The position numbers were made by a program, and so were the translations under genes. Of a stretch of 64,000 nucleotides of DNA, positions 1 through 11,475 are shown in pieces. The notes under the pieces were generated by a model, which saw only the letters and a program-made list of their open reading frames with translations, did no database searches and was not told where the DNA came from. Position 1 is the first letter of the stretch. The number at the start of each line of letters is the position of its first letter. The DNA is taken from contig CM060733.1 of NCBI GenBank assembly GCA_030704615.1, positions 10,416,001 to 10,480,000 on the forward strand, read 5' to 3'. Source of the stretch: Takakia lepidozioides (taxonomy: Eukaryota > Streptophyta > Takakiopsida > Takakiales > Takakiaceae).

Positions 1-3000
1 AGGCATTTCCAGTAATAAGGTTTTCGGTAAGTCTTGATCTCCATACTGTCCAAATGGAGGATGGCTTCTTCCCTTTATCTACCTTCGAGCTTTTTTGTTA
101 GGAGTAGGTGGTGTAACTTGATTCGATTCCATGTTCCCATCTATTTGAGCTCATCTTTGTGAGAAGTGTCACTGTGACCATTGCTTATGTTCATGGCCAA
201 TGATGGTTTATGACAGGGGAGCCCTGACAGCATAAATCTCCTTGCACAACTCACATCCTCCTATGGACCATCTGCATTTGAGCAAGCAGCTTCAGATAAT
301 GTCCAAGAGTTTTTTAAGAGTGAGCTGGTCCCATGGTGTCTAAAAGGGGACAGCAACCTCACAGCACCAAAAGTTGAGCTCCTTTTAGTATTCATTGAAA
401 CTGATCAGTTCCAGGCAGAATGGGATTCCACACTTGCACATCTTACGGAATGGCGAGTGGAGAGAGACAAACAGGGACAAGAGATCCACATTGATGTAGC
501 ACAGGTAGCTGTTCTAGCCACACTCACAGAGAAAGTGGGAGAAAGGTGGGCAAGGCTGGCAGACAAGGAGGTGTTCAAAGGACCGGCTACTGCAGTTGAG
601 GGGTGGAGGTCTCCAAGAATTGATGGTGCAGCGATTGAAGTGGCATGCTGTAGTATTCTGCCTCATCCATCATGCCTTCGCCTTTTGAGGTCTCGGATTC
701 ATGGATTAGCTTCTGATTTGCTGTGTGATGCTCTTGTTTGTAGCAGGAATGAACGGTCTGGGTTTAGGAATTCCAACAAGTGGAGAGGGAGTGCTGGCTA
801 CTGACAGACTGATGGATGAACAAGTAGCATCAACAGTTCGAAAGTCAAGGTTAGATTGATGCATGAACATATAGACAGATAGGACATATGGATGGACACA
901 TGAACAAAGGTGAAATAAGAGTTCCAACAGACCCAGACAACATCTCCAGAGATATAGGCAGAGACTGTGGGGACCGGGAGATGCAGTGAGATAGGACATG
1001 GGAAGACCAGTATCATGTGTTTGTTCATGCCTTGCAAGCCATGCCGAGCACTGTGTAGGCTCTTCACCTTTTTGTTCAATAATTGAAGGTGCAAAGCTAC
1101 CTTGGATGTGCAGGAGTGTGCTGGGAGGAGCATGCACTGGAGGAGACCTTCCTTTCTTGCTTTCCACCAAGGCTGCTGTGTGTGTTCTAGAGCAACTTTT
1201 AAAGCGAATGCTTACTGTACTAGCTGCCTCCAACTTACATTGGACCAAAGCAGTGCCTTCGTACATACTTTCCTTGGGAAATAATGCTGGCTCTCTTGAG
1301 GTTGATACCAAAGAAGAACCGACAGAAGAGATTTATGAACTGGCAAGGACTGCCTTGCAAATAGTCCGAGACTCAATAGTCTCGCTAAAGTTCCTGGACA
1401 GGGAATCTCAGGTTGGAACGCAGCTACTAGCTGCTGTCTTCTGCCTAGATTGGGCATTCTCAAAGTCTAGACTAGATACATTGGATGAAGTAGAAGAGGG
1501 GTATGAGACTGAAGAAGAAAACCTAGAAGAAATGGCTCCTGATAGAGGAGCTCAAATAGAGGTGACTATCAGTAGGGAAGCAGGCAACACTCTAGTTGTT
1601 GTGGGGCTTGACGCATCTACACAGTTGGAGCAGAGTCAAGCTTCCTTGGCTGAATGCTTGAAAACAGTGCGGGAGAGGGCCTCTCCCTTGTTTTGTCAAG
1701 GATTCAGCCCACTAAGCAGAGGGCAAGTGCGGTGGATTTTGGTCCAATGTGTGCGGCATGCTGTCTTTGAGGGAGGTTTTGAAAATGCCCATGTAACAGC
1801 AGCTGTTTGTGCTGCTTGGATGCGAGACATGGTGGACTATTTGTGTGTTCACGAGGATGAAGTCCAAGGGACAATAGCCTCGTGTCTTGCACCCAGCAGG
1901 TGTTGGCCTATCTGGACAACAGTTCCTCTTCTTGAAGACGACTTGTCACCCATACTGAAGTCTTCACATGAACTTACTACAGCTGAGGTTAGTGCTTCCA
2001 TGTTTGTTATTTCTGTGTTTTTCTGCAGTGTCCTCTTTCCCTTGAAGGTGTGACTGACAGTGCAACACAATTGTCATTTATAGTTCCAGTCTACGGAGGT
2101 AGAGCAACAGTCCTGGGGTTCTCCTCATCCTAGTAGGATGGGAATGCCAGTGCATGTAGTAAGACGGTTGAAACCCCACAACTAGTTCTAGGAGGGCCAC
2201 CATGGAAATATGTCTGTCATAGCCTGGAATGTCCAACAAGTACATCTGCTACCCCACCCACAGTGTGCTTAGTGTGTACCCGAATATGTGCACATGATAC
2301 CAGCCCTACCCGGAACCCATGTTGGTGTTGTGTCTTGAGTGTGATGATAGTCAAAAGGCGGTTGTCAAGAATTATGACAACTTGATGGTGGGTCTTGTTA
2401 TTATCAGGAAGAAAAGCATAAGCAAACTGCTGCGTTTGCAGAGATGCTAGCTACCTCACTAGGGGCAGAGACAGTGTTTCTTGGGTGCTCTACTCGGCTG
2501 CCACATGATGTTTTCGATCACGGAGACCAGCTGCGGGGCATAGAACCAGAACTGTCACCAGAAAGTGGCTGTGGATGTTACAGAGTTTGGCTGGCTATTG
2601 AGCTGTTGTGCACCTGGGAGTGGCCAGGTGGTAGCGCTGCTGACTCTCTTCTTCCTTTTCTGAACACGTGCGCAAGAAGCAGCTTAGGGGGGAGATCGCG
2701 AATTTTTCTAGAGAGCTGCCTGCAGGCGCTATTCATTGGTGCTTCATCTAACAGGATGGTTTCAATAGGCCAACCACCAGCAGTGTGGATATGCAGGGAA
2801 GACGAAGTGAAAAGTATAACTCAGCCTGTTTTACGTGCATTAATTATTTTGCTGAAGAGCTTGCTGGAAGGGGAGGCTCCATGGGGCAAAGTTGAAGCCA
2901 GGAAACTCTTTCTCGAATATATCACCAAGCCAGAGACTGGAGATTTCAATTCTCCTTTGGGTGAGAGGAGCATTTTAACGCAGCTTCTATTGATCTTAAT

Positions 3001-6000
3001 GCCAGTGCTACGCAAGAAACTTCCTGGTGGTGAAGCTGTCCACAAAGACAGCCCATCGTTGGAAAGAGCTGTGTGTGAGTGGTTGACTAGAGCTTTGGCA
3101 GGGCCACCCCTGGTTGCTTCCGAAGCAGGGCCAAAGCAGTCAGGTAAATATCCCCCCTGGCAACCCTGAAGAGATGAACTTTGTAATCTCTCACCCCCTC
3201 TCTCTTGTCCTGCTATGGCAAACAACATCTTATGAGTAGATTCTCTTATTGTTTCCTGTCGTTCTACGTTATCTCGGACGCTGGGGCACCCTCTGGATGT
3301 CATAGCGTTTCATTTCTTTCTCACTCATCGCAAAAGTGGGCTGGTTGGGTGGAGCAGAAGTAGAACAGTGGATGCAGGTGGCTGTGTCATGCTTTCCCTT
3401 GAAGCCATTTGGGGGTGCTGCAGCCATGGTAGCAGCTTCCACTGCTGAAGTTACCATTGAAGAGAGAGGCCTTCTTCTGAAGCTATTACAAAGGCAATTC
3501 TCGCGGCAAGCCGTGGCCTCATTTGCAGCTCAAGCTGCTGTTCATCGGTTGTCACCAGAACCGACCTTAAAAAACACAGAAAGGGAGCAAGCAGTGGAGC
3601 TGACGGTAGCCAAGTTGTTTGCTGCTTCGATTGCCTATTGCTGGCAGGATTTTGGGGTAGAGGAGTGGGGATTTGTATTAGCTCGGCTTCGCAAGTGGCT
3701 TGAAGCTGTAGTTCTTGAGGCCGAAGAGGTAACGGAGGCTGTGGTTGACTATATCAAGGCAGCTGAGCAGGTCAGAAAGGAGGAACCCTCAGCTGAGGAA
3801 GGGGAAGTTCACACAGGAAAACTTCCTCTGATGCCAGATTTAGAGCAGGCAATTGGCCAGCAAAGGAACAGCATGGTTGAGCTTTCAGCAACAGCTGTTG
3901 CTATTTTTTCTTTGCTGAGAGAGCTCAATACATTGGAGGGTGCAGCAGCTAGTGAAGCAATAGCCACCCTTGAGGAAGCCAACTGGGAAAGAGTGGAGGG
4001 GCATGCAATGGAAGATATTCTGCGGCTGCTTCTAGCGACTGGCCTTGCTGAATCAGCTGCTTCAAGCTCTATTGTTGGAGAACAGGTCACAGCTGTCATC
4101 TCCAATCGTCGGAAAGCGCAGGCAGGCTTGTGGGAAAACATTGCAGAGGTTGCTCTGAGTGCCACCGAGAGGGCCCGGGAAGCAGCTGTTCGATCCGCAG
4201 ACTTATGGGGGGTTGGAAAGGGGTCAATCAGTGGTCTTTATGCCCTCTTGTTCTCCTCTAATCCAATCGGGGCTTTGCAGTGGGTGGCTTACCAATTTCT
4301 GTCAACAGACCCTCTCCAGCAACTGGCAGTAACATGGGGAGTTGTAGCCTCGGAGCAGGCAGAATCTGAAGACAGCGAACAACAGGCGAGTATAGAAGAT
4401 ACATCTCCGGCAGCAATAGCCAGAATCCGCCCAGAGCTTGCCACTGTGCTCGAAACTCCTGCGGCTTTGCTTCTACAAAGCTCTCACACATCTCCCCTTC
4501 GGGTATGTTTCCTCAATGGGTGCAGATCTTAGGTTGCAAAAGGTCTTCAGTTTGAATTCGAACTAAATGCATCATAATAGGAGAAATTGAGCTATAGGCA
4601 TTTTATGTCATGGATAGTCCACACAATTTCACCACAATGTGCAACAGGTGCACTATTTACTGGGGTGGTCGCTTTTTTTGGCTCGTCTGCAAGCACTGTC
4701 GCCATCGTCCCCAGTCAGAGAAAGGCTGGTTCAATATACACAGGATACTGACACACCTTCCACTCTTCTCACTTGCCTCTTTCAATACATTCCTTTGGGG
4801 CAAAGCTCAGGTATTATTTTCAGTCTTGCACTTCTTATATCTCTTTCCTGTTCTCCACTTCTTTTGCTTTATCTGCCCCCTTGATTGCCCTTCTCTCTCA
4901 AAGGTTGAGAGACAGTGCACCCAGTCTCCTGTGTCACTTATATTGTAAGGTAGAGGGATATGATATGAAGGAATATGTTGATGTTCTACAGCTCAATTTG
5001 AACTTGCTTCAAGATGAACATATGTAAAACTTTTGATTGGTTATTAATGTTACCAAGTTTGTTCCTTTGTCTTCTTTCCTTTCTTTCTTACATTCTTTTC
5101 CGCTCAAACTGGGCGCGGGGTCAATGGCCACAAGGCTACGGCAAACAACGTCTTATGAGTACATTCTTTCTTACATTCTCTCGTTCTTTCTCACTGCAGA
5201 AGTTATAAAGTACCATTTCATTTCATTTTATTTCTCAACACTTCGGGCATGGCTGAGTCAAAAACTATGCACCAGTGCAGACATTCCTTATTTTATTCGA
5301 CCATCCAGTACCTTCACATGAAGTCAATGCAAGTAACCAGAGTTAAGACTTCCAGTTTCTCTGTGTTTGCCTTGTCATACCACCTGGTAGCAGTCTTATT
5401 GGGAGTACATTTCAAATCTCTGCAGGTGCTTTTGCTTCAAGGAAGCGAAATGCAACAACTGGAGCACAGCCAAGCAGTGCAGCAACATCTGCAACACGGG
5501 CTGCTGCGACTGGGTCAGTGGGGTTTGCTGTGGAGGGGTTGTGGCCAGTGAGGAGGGAGGAGTTGGTAGTGCTGGCAGGGGCCATATATGGTTTAGTGCT
5601 ACGGGTACTGCCTGCTTGTGTGCGTATTTGGTTCACTGGGTTGCGAGATAGATCTGCTGCTTCTGCAATTGAAGCTTTTACCACGACTTATTGCAGTCCC
5701 CAACTTTTAGCTGATGAGTTCTCTCAGGTATGAATTTCTCCCTTTCTTTATAGGCGGCATATGTTGTGAATGTTTGGCTTGCCATGTATATGTCTGCTGC
5801 ATGGTCTAGATTCATCTACGTTGCTCGTGTTAAAAAAAGGAAAGCCTTAATCTCCCTGAGATTTGGCCACTCATGCAGGACCAGGTGTTCTCTACAGTAC
5901 TGGACAGCAATAGCCATCTGTGTCATGCAGGAAAACTATTCGATTTTCATGGCAATGGTAAATCAAGTCCTAGGACGTTCATATATTCAAGCAAGGGTGT

Positions 6001-7102
6001 AATGAATACAACCCAATTTTTTGATGTTTTCATTGCCGGAGTAAAATTGTCTGTAAACGTATTCTACAGGTTCAAGCATCAGCTGTTACAGATGAGACAC
6101 TCTCAATTCGTGCCAATCGCACCCTACGCGAGGTGACAGCCACCTACAAGAAAGAGGAGGTGGGCATGGACATCGTCATTCGACTGCATGCCTGCTACCC
6201 GCTTCGAGCAGTTGAGGTTTTCTGTCCCTGGCGCCTAGGGATTAACGAGACGCTTCTACGCAAGTGGATTCTCTCCATGGCAGCCTTCCTCCGTAACCAG
6301 GTATGTCTCTCTCTCTTTTGTGTTCTACTTGTGTCCCTTGGTCCTTGGGCCTCCTGTGGATGTCATAAATTCTTCTTTTTTTCCTTCCTCTCTCGTTTGA
6401 CGAAAGGGAACAAGGCCCCAATCAGACTAACATAGGAACCACTTCAGCAACTCCTACACATTATACCTCATCATCCACCTGGGTACGGACCTCCATCAGT
6501 CTCTTCCCGAGTTTTTTTTAACCCCTTACGACAGCAAGAGCCATATGTGAAGTATTTTTCACCCTGTAATTCCCAGGCAATGGACAGACCTAGATTTCCA
6601 TGGCAGGTGACACATGTGGTGTAGATGGAGCAGGCAGGCTTACCTAACTCATTAGAGCAAACACAAGATCAACGAAAAATAACCCTGGTTTCAGGGAGAG
6701 ATGTTTGTCAGTGCAGAGGTATTAAAATTACTATACCTTAATTTTAAGTGTGGAATTGGGTGATTCAAACATAGTAGGTTAATATGGAAACTATAGATGA
6801 GAGTGGTTGAAGATATGATCTCTGGAAGGGTGATATCTTCACATGAATTGTTGTGGATGGTATTCTTGCAACAGAATGGAGCTGTCTCAGAAGCGGTGCA
6901 GATGTGGAAGTGGAATGTTGATCGTGAGTTTGAGGGTGTTGAGGAGTGTCCCATTTGCTACTCAATCATCCACACCTCGAACCACTCCCTCCCTCGCTTG
7001 GCCTGCAAGACCTGTAAACATAAGTTTCATTCACAATGTCTCTACAAATGGTTCTCAACTTCTCACAAATCGACTTGCCCTCTCTGTCAGACACCGTTCT
7101 AA
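1..7102 (+). CDS. LTN1: E3 ubiquitin ligase listerin, C-terminal part (5' end outside window)
   Basis: Listerin ubiquitinates nascent chains on stalled 60S ribosomes in ribosome-associated quality control. Exons consistent in phase with GT-AG borders: 1-26, 217-689, 1114-1987, 2408-3143, 3358-4502, 4648-4810, 5426-5727, 6070-6300 and 6875-7102, about 1,390 codons in total. The body is helical, repeat-like and Ala/Leu/Glu rich, as expected of the HEAT-like listerin rod. The last exon holds a RING of the listerin type: CPICYSII, then [17 protein letters not shown], then CPLCQTPF directly before the stop. A RING at the extreme C terminus after a long helical rod is the family's hallmark. Introns are short (about 110-640 bp) and several carry LINE tails. 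The exon 1-26 and the 689/1114 junction are the least certain. No frameshift or internal stop was seen in the modelled exons. Confidence 0.85.
3203..3330 (+). repeat. LINE 3'-tail relic in an LTN1 intron
   Basis: The segment contains GGCAAACAACATCTTATGAG followed by a pyrimidine-rich run and CTCTGGATGTCATAG. These blocks recur in the same order in the LINE 3' ends at 28.4-28.6 kb. It lies in the intron between 3143 and 3358, in sense with LTN1. It is a heavily 5'-truncated copy with no coding sequence left. Confidence 0.55.
5088..5190 (+). repeat. LINE 3'-tail relic in an LTN1 intron
   Basis: It carries GGGCGCGGGGTCAATGGCCA, then CAAGGCTACGGCAAACAACG and CTTATGAGTACATTC with a TTCT-rich tail. 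This is nearly identical to the minus-strand LINE tails at 28.5 and 29.1 kb inside the MULE. It lies in the LTN1 intron 4811-5425. This is the best-preserved short copy of the family in the window. Confidence 0.7.
6301..6410 (+). repeat. Distal LINE tail relic in an LTN1 intron
   Basis: The start of the 6301-6874 intron has a TCTCTCTC run, GTTCTAC, then GGGCCTCCTGTGGATGTCAT and a TTCTTTT-rich tail. It resembles the far 3' part of the LINE copy near 28.44-28.53 kb read on the minus strand. The upstream CAAGGCTACGG block is missing, so only the very end of the element remains. Confidence 0.4.
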
Positions 7103-8067
7103 TCAATATGGGCAACACCCGTTTCTTTTTTCTTCCAGTTTCAAGTCAGCAGACAGTTTATGCGTGGAGTCAGTCTGGAGCTTGTGAAAAGATTACTGCC
7201 TCATGCCAAAAGAGTTGGTGCTACGATAGCCCTGAAAATTCCGACTGGGATCATAAGCTACTGCGCTCCTTGGTACCGAGTAGTACTGCATCACTCAAAA
7301 GTCAGTCTACAAGTTTGCCTTGGAATAGATGGAGCTTGAGGCTTCGTAATTTTCTGGAGTCTGAACCGGCCTACAACTATCATGCTAGTGAGCAATTCCC
7401 ACTGGTCAGAAGTGAGGACAAGCTGGTTGTGGTGCAGCTCACAACCTCTGGACTTAACAGGAAAACCACCTTGCCATCTTCCACAGTGAAAGAGCTGGGC
7501 CCATTTCATGTGCTGGATTCAGCCTACAGGCATTGGGAGGAGCTTTTTGCTGATGCCACATGAGATGCCTGCAAGTTTCAGTATATTGACTCGTGAGAGA
7601 TTCTGGTGGGCGGGCGCAAGGGAAGGGCAGTCGTATTAGAAGACTGGTCCATCTTATATCAAAGGGAGAATTCCATGTGTCCTTTGTTGCAGACCTCCCA
7701 TGACGGTGGATGTCTTGGTTCTCAGGCCTAGCAAAGATCAGATCCACATCATATAGTTAGTAGAGCAAGATATGCTTTACCACTCATTGTAACAGCTGAG
7801 TGTTGGATGTTAGGAGCAGTACTGGTTAGGAGGCCACAAAGATGTCCTGGACCAAGCTCCCTGTAGAGTTATTTGTACAACGTTGTGGTGTATGCCACTC
7901 TTAATACATCCCCTCAACTTCACTATGGTCATTATGAGTTGCTTCATGTCTTAATTATTGGAGTTCAGGAGCTTCTTAAATTGTGCGAACTGGTGAAGTC
8001 TCGCATGTCATGAGAGCAAACAATTGTGACATGTGGACCTGTATTAGAGTTTAGGGTAGGGAAATGA
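7103..8067 (+). other. LTN1 3' UTR and downstream flank
   Basis: This follows the LTN1 stop directly. An open frame continues to 7563, but it overlaps the RING exon in another frame and has no family resemblance, so I take it as untranslated sequence. No other gene, repeat or RNA was seen here. Confidence 0.45.
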
Positions 8068-8075
8068 GTCTTAAC

Positions 8076-8458
8076 CAGTGTTGGGCAGTTATTTGAATTT
8101 CTCTCATATACCAGGCGGTTACCTATCCGGTTATATGTATATATGACCGGTTACCTATCCGGTTATATGTATATATGACCGGCAGAGGTGAAAAAAATGA
8201 AGTAACCGGTTCAGTTAGGAACCGGCGGAGGTCACACAAAAAATAACCAAGCAAAAAACCTCTTAAAGAACCGCCCAATACCCGCGGTTATTTGATGAAA
8301 ACCGTCGGTATTTGAGGTTTTTGCAAGTAACCGTAACCGGCAGGTTATATCTAGCCATAAAAAATTTAATAACCGCAACCGCAGGTTAATAGTTTTCTAA
8401 AATTTGAAGCAACCGGAACCGCCGGTTATGAAAAAAATCAAATAACCGCCCAACACTA
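8076..8458. mobile_element. hAT-type non-autonomous MITE, complete
   Basis: The element is 383 bp. It begins CAGTGTTGGGCAGTTATTTG and ends, read inward from the other side, TAGTGTTGGGCGGTTATTTG: a 21-bp terminal inverted repeat with two mismatches. It is flanked by a perfect 8-bp direct repeat GTCTTAAC (8068-8075 and 8459-8466), the duplication size of hAT elements. It has no coding capacity. Many short CCGGTTA/TAACCGG motifs occupy the interior, the kind of subterminal repeat that hAT transposases bind. It sits about 1 kb downstream of the LTN1 stop. The perfect flanking duplication suggests a fairly recent insertion. Confidence 0.92.
8116..8179. repeat. Two tandem 32-bp repeats inside the MITE
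   Basis: A 32-bp unit starting CGGTTACCTATCCGGTTATA occurs twice without interruption (8116-8147 and 8148-8179). Each unit carries two CGGTTA motifs. It looks like a local duplication of subterminal motif sequence. Confidence 0.9.
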
Positions 8459-8696
8459 GTCTTAACCTTCTTGCAAATGCTCTTATTTAATTGACATTTG
8501 AGGATTGGAAGTAAGTATCAGCTATGTATGAGCTACTCATTTGTAAGCCAGAATGAAAGGTGTGAGTTGGGACATTGTAAACATTGCTTTTCACAACATG
8601 TGGTTAGCGCCTTACAACCACCCAAACTAAAAAAAGAAAGTTAATGTGTGGGTATGGAAGACTTTCCAGCCCTGGGGAGGGTTGAGCAACTGCATT

Positions 8697-8790
8697 GCAG
8701 GGGGTCTATGGCCATAAGGCAGCGGCTAACAATTACATTCTCTCCCTCGTGGCCACAAGGTTTATAAGTAGATTTTATTTTATATTTTCT
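8697..8790 (+). repeat. Diverged LINE 3'-tail relic
   Basis: The sequence reads GGGGTCTATGGCCATAAGGC, then GGCTAACAATTACATTCTCT, then a second GTGGCCACAAGG with a T-rich tail. It resembles the tail at 5.1 kb but is more diverged, and the GGCCAYAAGG block occurs twice. Confidence 0.45.
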
Positions 8791-9099
8791 CTCACTCTAA
8801 CCCACAAGAAACTTTATAAATCAAATGCTTGGGCAAGCCAGCATTTGGGCAAAGTAACACAGAGTAAAAATGTTATGACCCAGTCTTGGGACACCGACTT
8901 GACCTGACCTTCCATGAACAACAAATGTAAGGAGGCTGGTAGTAAGCTTTGCACAGGCTTCGGAATTCCTAATGAAGAGGCTAGATGTAGTAATACACAG
9001 TAACCCACCTACCAGAGTTCGAAAGAGACCAATAAATTTTTTAACCCACATCAACAGTCAAAAATAAAGTTGAAAGTTGAAGTTTGCTTAATGTCCAGA

Positions 9100-9265
9100 G
9101 GATTCCCACTGCTCAACGCACAGCCCATCGCCGCGCCAATGGACAATTTAAGGGACATGTTGCAGGATTGAACCCAGGATCACCCTGGTTATGCACAGGC
9201 AAGGCACAAACACCCAACCTGGGCTGCCTGCTAAAAATTAATCTACGCGGAGGTGTTTTCATTCC
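9100..9265 (-). repeat. Possible diverged tRNA-derived SINE
   Basis: Read on the minus strand it contains GGTGATCCTGGGTTCAATCC and TGCAAC. GGGTTCAATCC resembles a tRNA B box (GGTTCRANTCC), and the stretch around it resembles the SINE copies at 50.8 and 54.1 kb. No clear A-rich tail or flanking duplication was found. It could also be a tRNA pseudogene fragment. Confidence 0.3.
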
Positions 9266-9359
9266 TCATCCTATATGTGAGATCCATGCAGGTAGTTTGA
9301 TAGTAGATTGACAATTCATGAGATCGTAAGGGCTCCAAGTAACTGACAAAGTCTATATG

Positions 9360-11475
9360 CACATTCGCACTCAACACTAATGAGTATCTCTAGGTCAGGA
9401 GCCAGTTTTACAGAGATTAAGGTAACTTGATAACTTGACTATCTCCAATATGGATAGTTACAAAGAATGAAGCTCTCAGTTCAGCTGCGAGTAAAAGATT
9501 GCGGAAGACTACAAATGATGCCTGAAAATCCAAATACGAGGTCAAATAGACATTAGAACTGCTTTTAAGGTATTGTGTACTGGAGAAGAGACCAACCACC
9601 ACAGTCACATCCTCATATTTCTGCTTCAAATCCTGCAATACAGAAGCACCACATCACCAACATGGCCAAAAAATAATGAATTGGACTCCCAATGTACCTT
9701 CTCGAATAAATGACTGCAAACAACAACACCACATTCATGTGCTTAATCCAAATTAGCAGCCTCCAAAGTCACAACCCTGACAAGTGATCATTCAATGACG
9801 AGATCTGTGTCCAGAGCTAGGTTGTTTTGACGGTCCCTCAAGTCTCTTTAACTCTCACCTCTAGCTCTTGTCGCCACTCCTAACCTCTTATCTGCATTAT
9901 GATCTACCAAGCCACATCCATCAACAATACCTTACCAGTTGAGCCCTTTTTGATCTTCATATAGCATGGTATCTCATTCAAGGCCTCAAGGGTGTGCAGC
10001 TACTAATATGGTGCAGGAAAATGTTTGCAGTAGTGGCCTTTCGATGGTAGTCCACCAATGTACTGTATACCTTGCATACATGTAAAGAATCAGTGAAGGA
10101 CCTGGAGGCCCAAAGACAGTCTTGCTTACATTTTCTGTGTTAAGGTTCAAAATTAGTACCAGGACCACACAGGGGCAAGCCATAAAGCTCCAACGATTTT
10201 TCCTCTGCGATCTTATCCCTGAACAACATTGACCTGCAAGCCAGCAGCTCTTCCAGAAACCACACTACCATGAATCTGATCTCTGCACCTTTGCCCTTGA
10301 AGAGCTCCCACCAATTGGCTTTGTCTGGAGAACAGACCATAAATGCCCTGGCACACAAATTTGACTCTTAAGCTTCCACTGAACTAAAAGTATAAGTGGC
10401 CGACATGTATACAATCACCCAAAGTCCGCATGGACTCAGAAAGTCCTCCTACTTATCTATACCTTGCTTGAGAAATTGTTTTCTGACCAGCTGGACAACC
10501 CCATCAGAGACAGTCCAGCATTGGTGTACTATAGTCCTCATTGACCTGTAGGCAGTAAACCTTGTGCGACACCAGTACCTCTTCAGGGGCTATGTGCCCA
10601 AGCTGGGCTGCTGTTTCATTTACAGTTACCTCTAAAGCTGAATGAAGGTTCTCTTCTACATCTCTCAAGCCATGCTCCATGAGATCCTGGACAATCCCAC
10701 CTGCTACATAAAAATTTGTCTTCAACTCTTCAATGGACTTGGATTTGATCTACCTGGTTTTCTCAATTTTCATCCCATGTTGAAGCTCATCAAAACCCCA
10801 CACTGCATGGGCCTATAGTTGATCCACTACAGATACAGTGTTGCTTCAAACTTCAATCTGGCTGAAAAAAAATGAGTACAACTGAATGACTGGCAGTAAC
10901 TGATACCAAGAAGTCGAAGCAATCTGCATCATCCCAGGGATTTCTGAAAGAGCGATGTGCAAAAGTTCAGTCTCAGCTCGTGGAAAGGAGTGTTTGTAGG
11001 ATTCGTGAACTTGAGGGGTAGTAAGGACAGGGGCTCTCAATTGTAGGGAAGAGCAGACCACACAAGGTAACGTACTTGAATCTGCACTTCTCCATTCTTT
11101 CTACACCATCCATACCTTGACTTGTTTAAGAGGAAATCAGCTCACAATCTACCCGATGAGAGACATTCAGAACTCTTCTTTGCAGTCTTTCAAGTCACCT
11201 GATAAGGTTGTCCATCAAATCTATTGACACTTTGTCAAATCCTTCTTTCCCTCTCTTGAAAAACCACAAATTTGGATAGTTAACTCAGTCTTGCACACCA
11301 CTTGCCATGGGAAAGGGAAAGTTACGTGTTCAATTCAAGGTTGTCCCCCACCCAACAGCACATGTGTCCCAGCCTAATGCCAGATGGTTTTGGCTCTGGT
11401 ACAATTACTCATCACACAACTTTTGAGTAAATCTCCAAATTAAGGAGTTCCCGTTTAAGGTTCAAACTGCACTCA
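9360..11475. other. No confident gene; scattered coding-like fragments
   Basis: Short minus-strand open stretches at 9417-9638, 10140-10358 and 10504-10725 have protein-like composition. The one at 9417-9638 follows a good acceptor (TATTGCAG) on the minus strand. They do not join into one gene by eye and match no family I know. This may be a decayed gene or chance. Confidence 0.25.

Noticed and set aside
7036-7563. Open frame of 175 codons running from the RING exon into the downstream region
   Set aside because: It overlaps the listerin RING exon in another frame and has no recognisable domain; best explained as 3' UTR.
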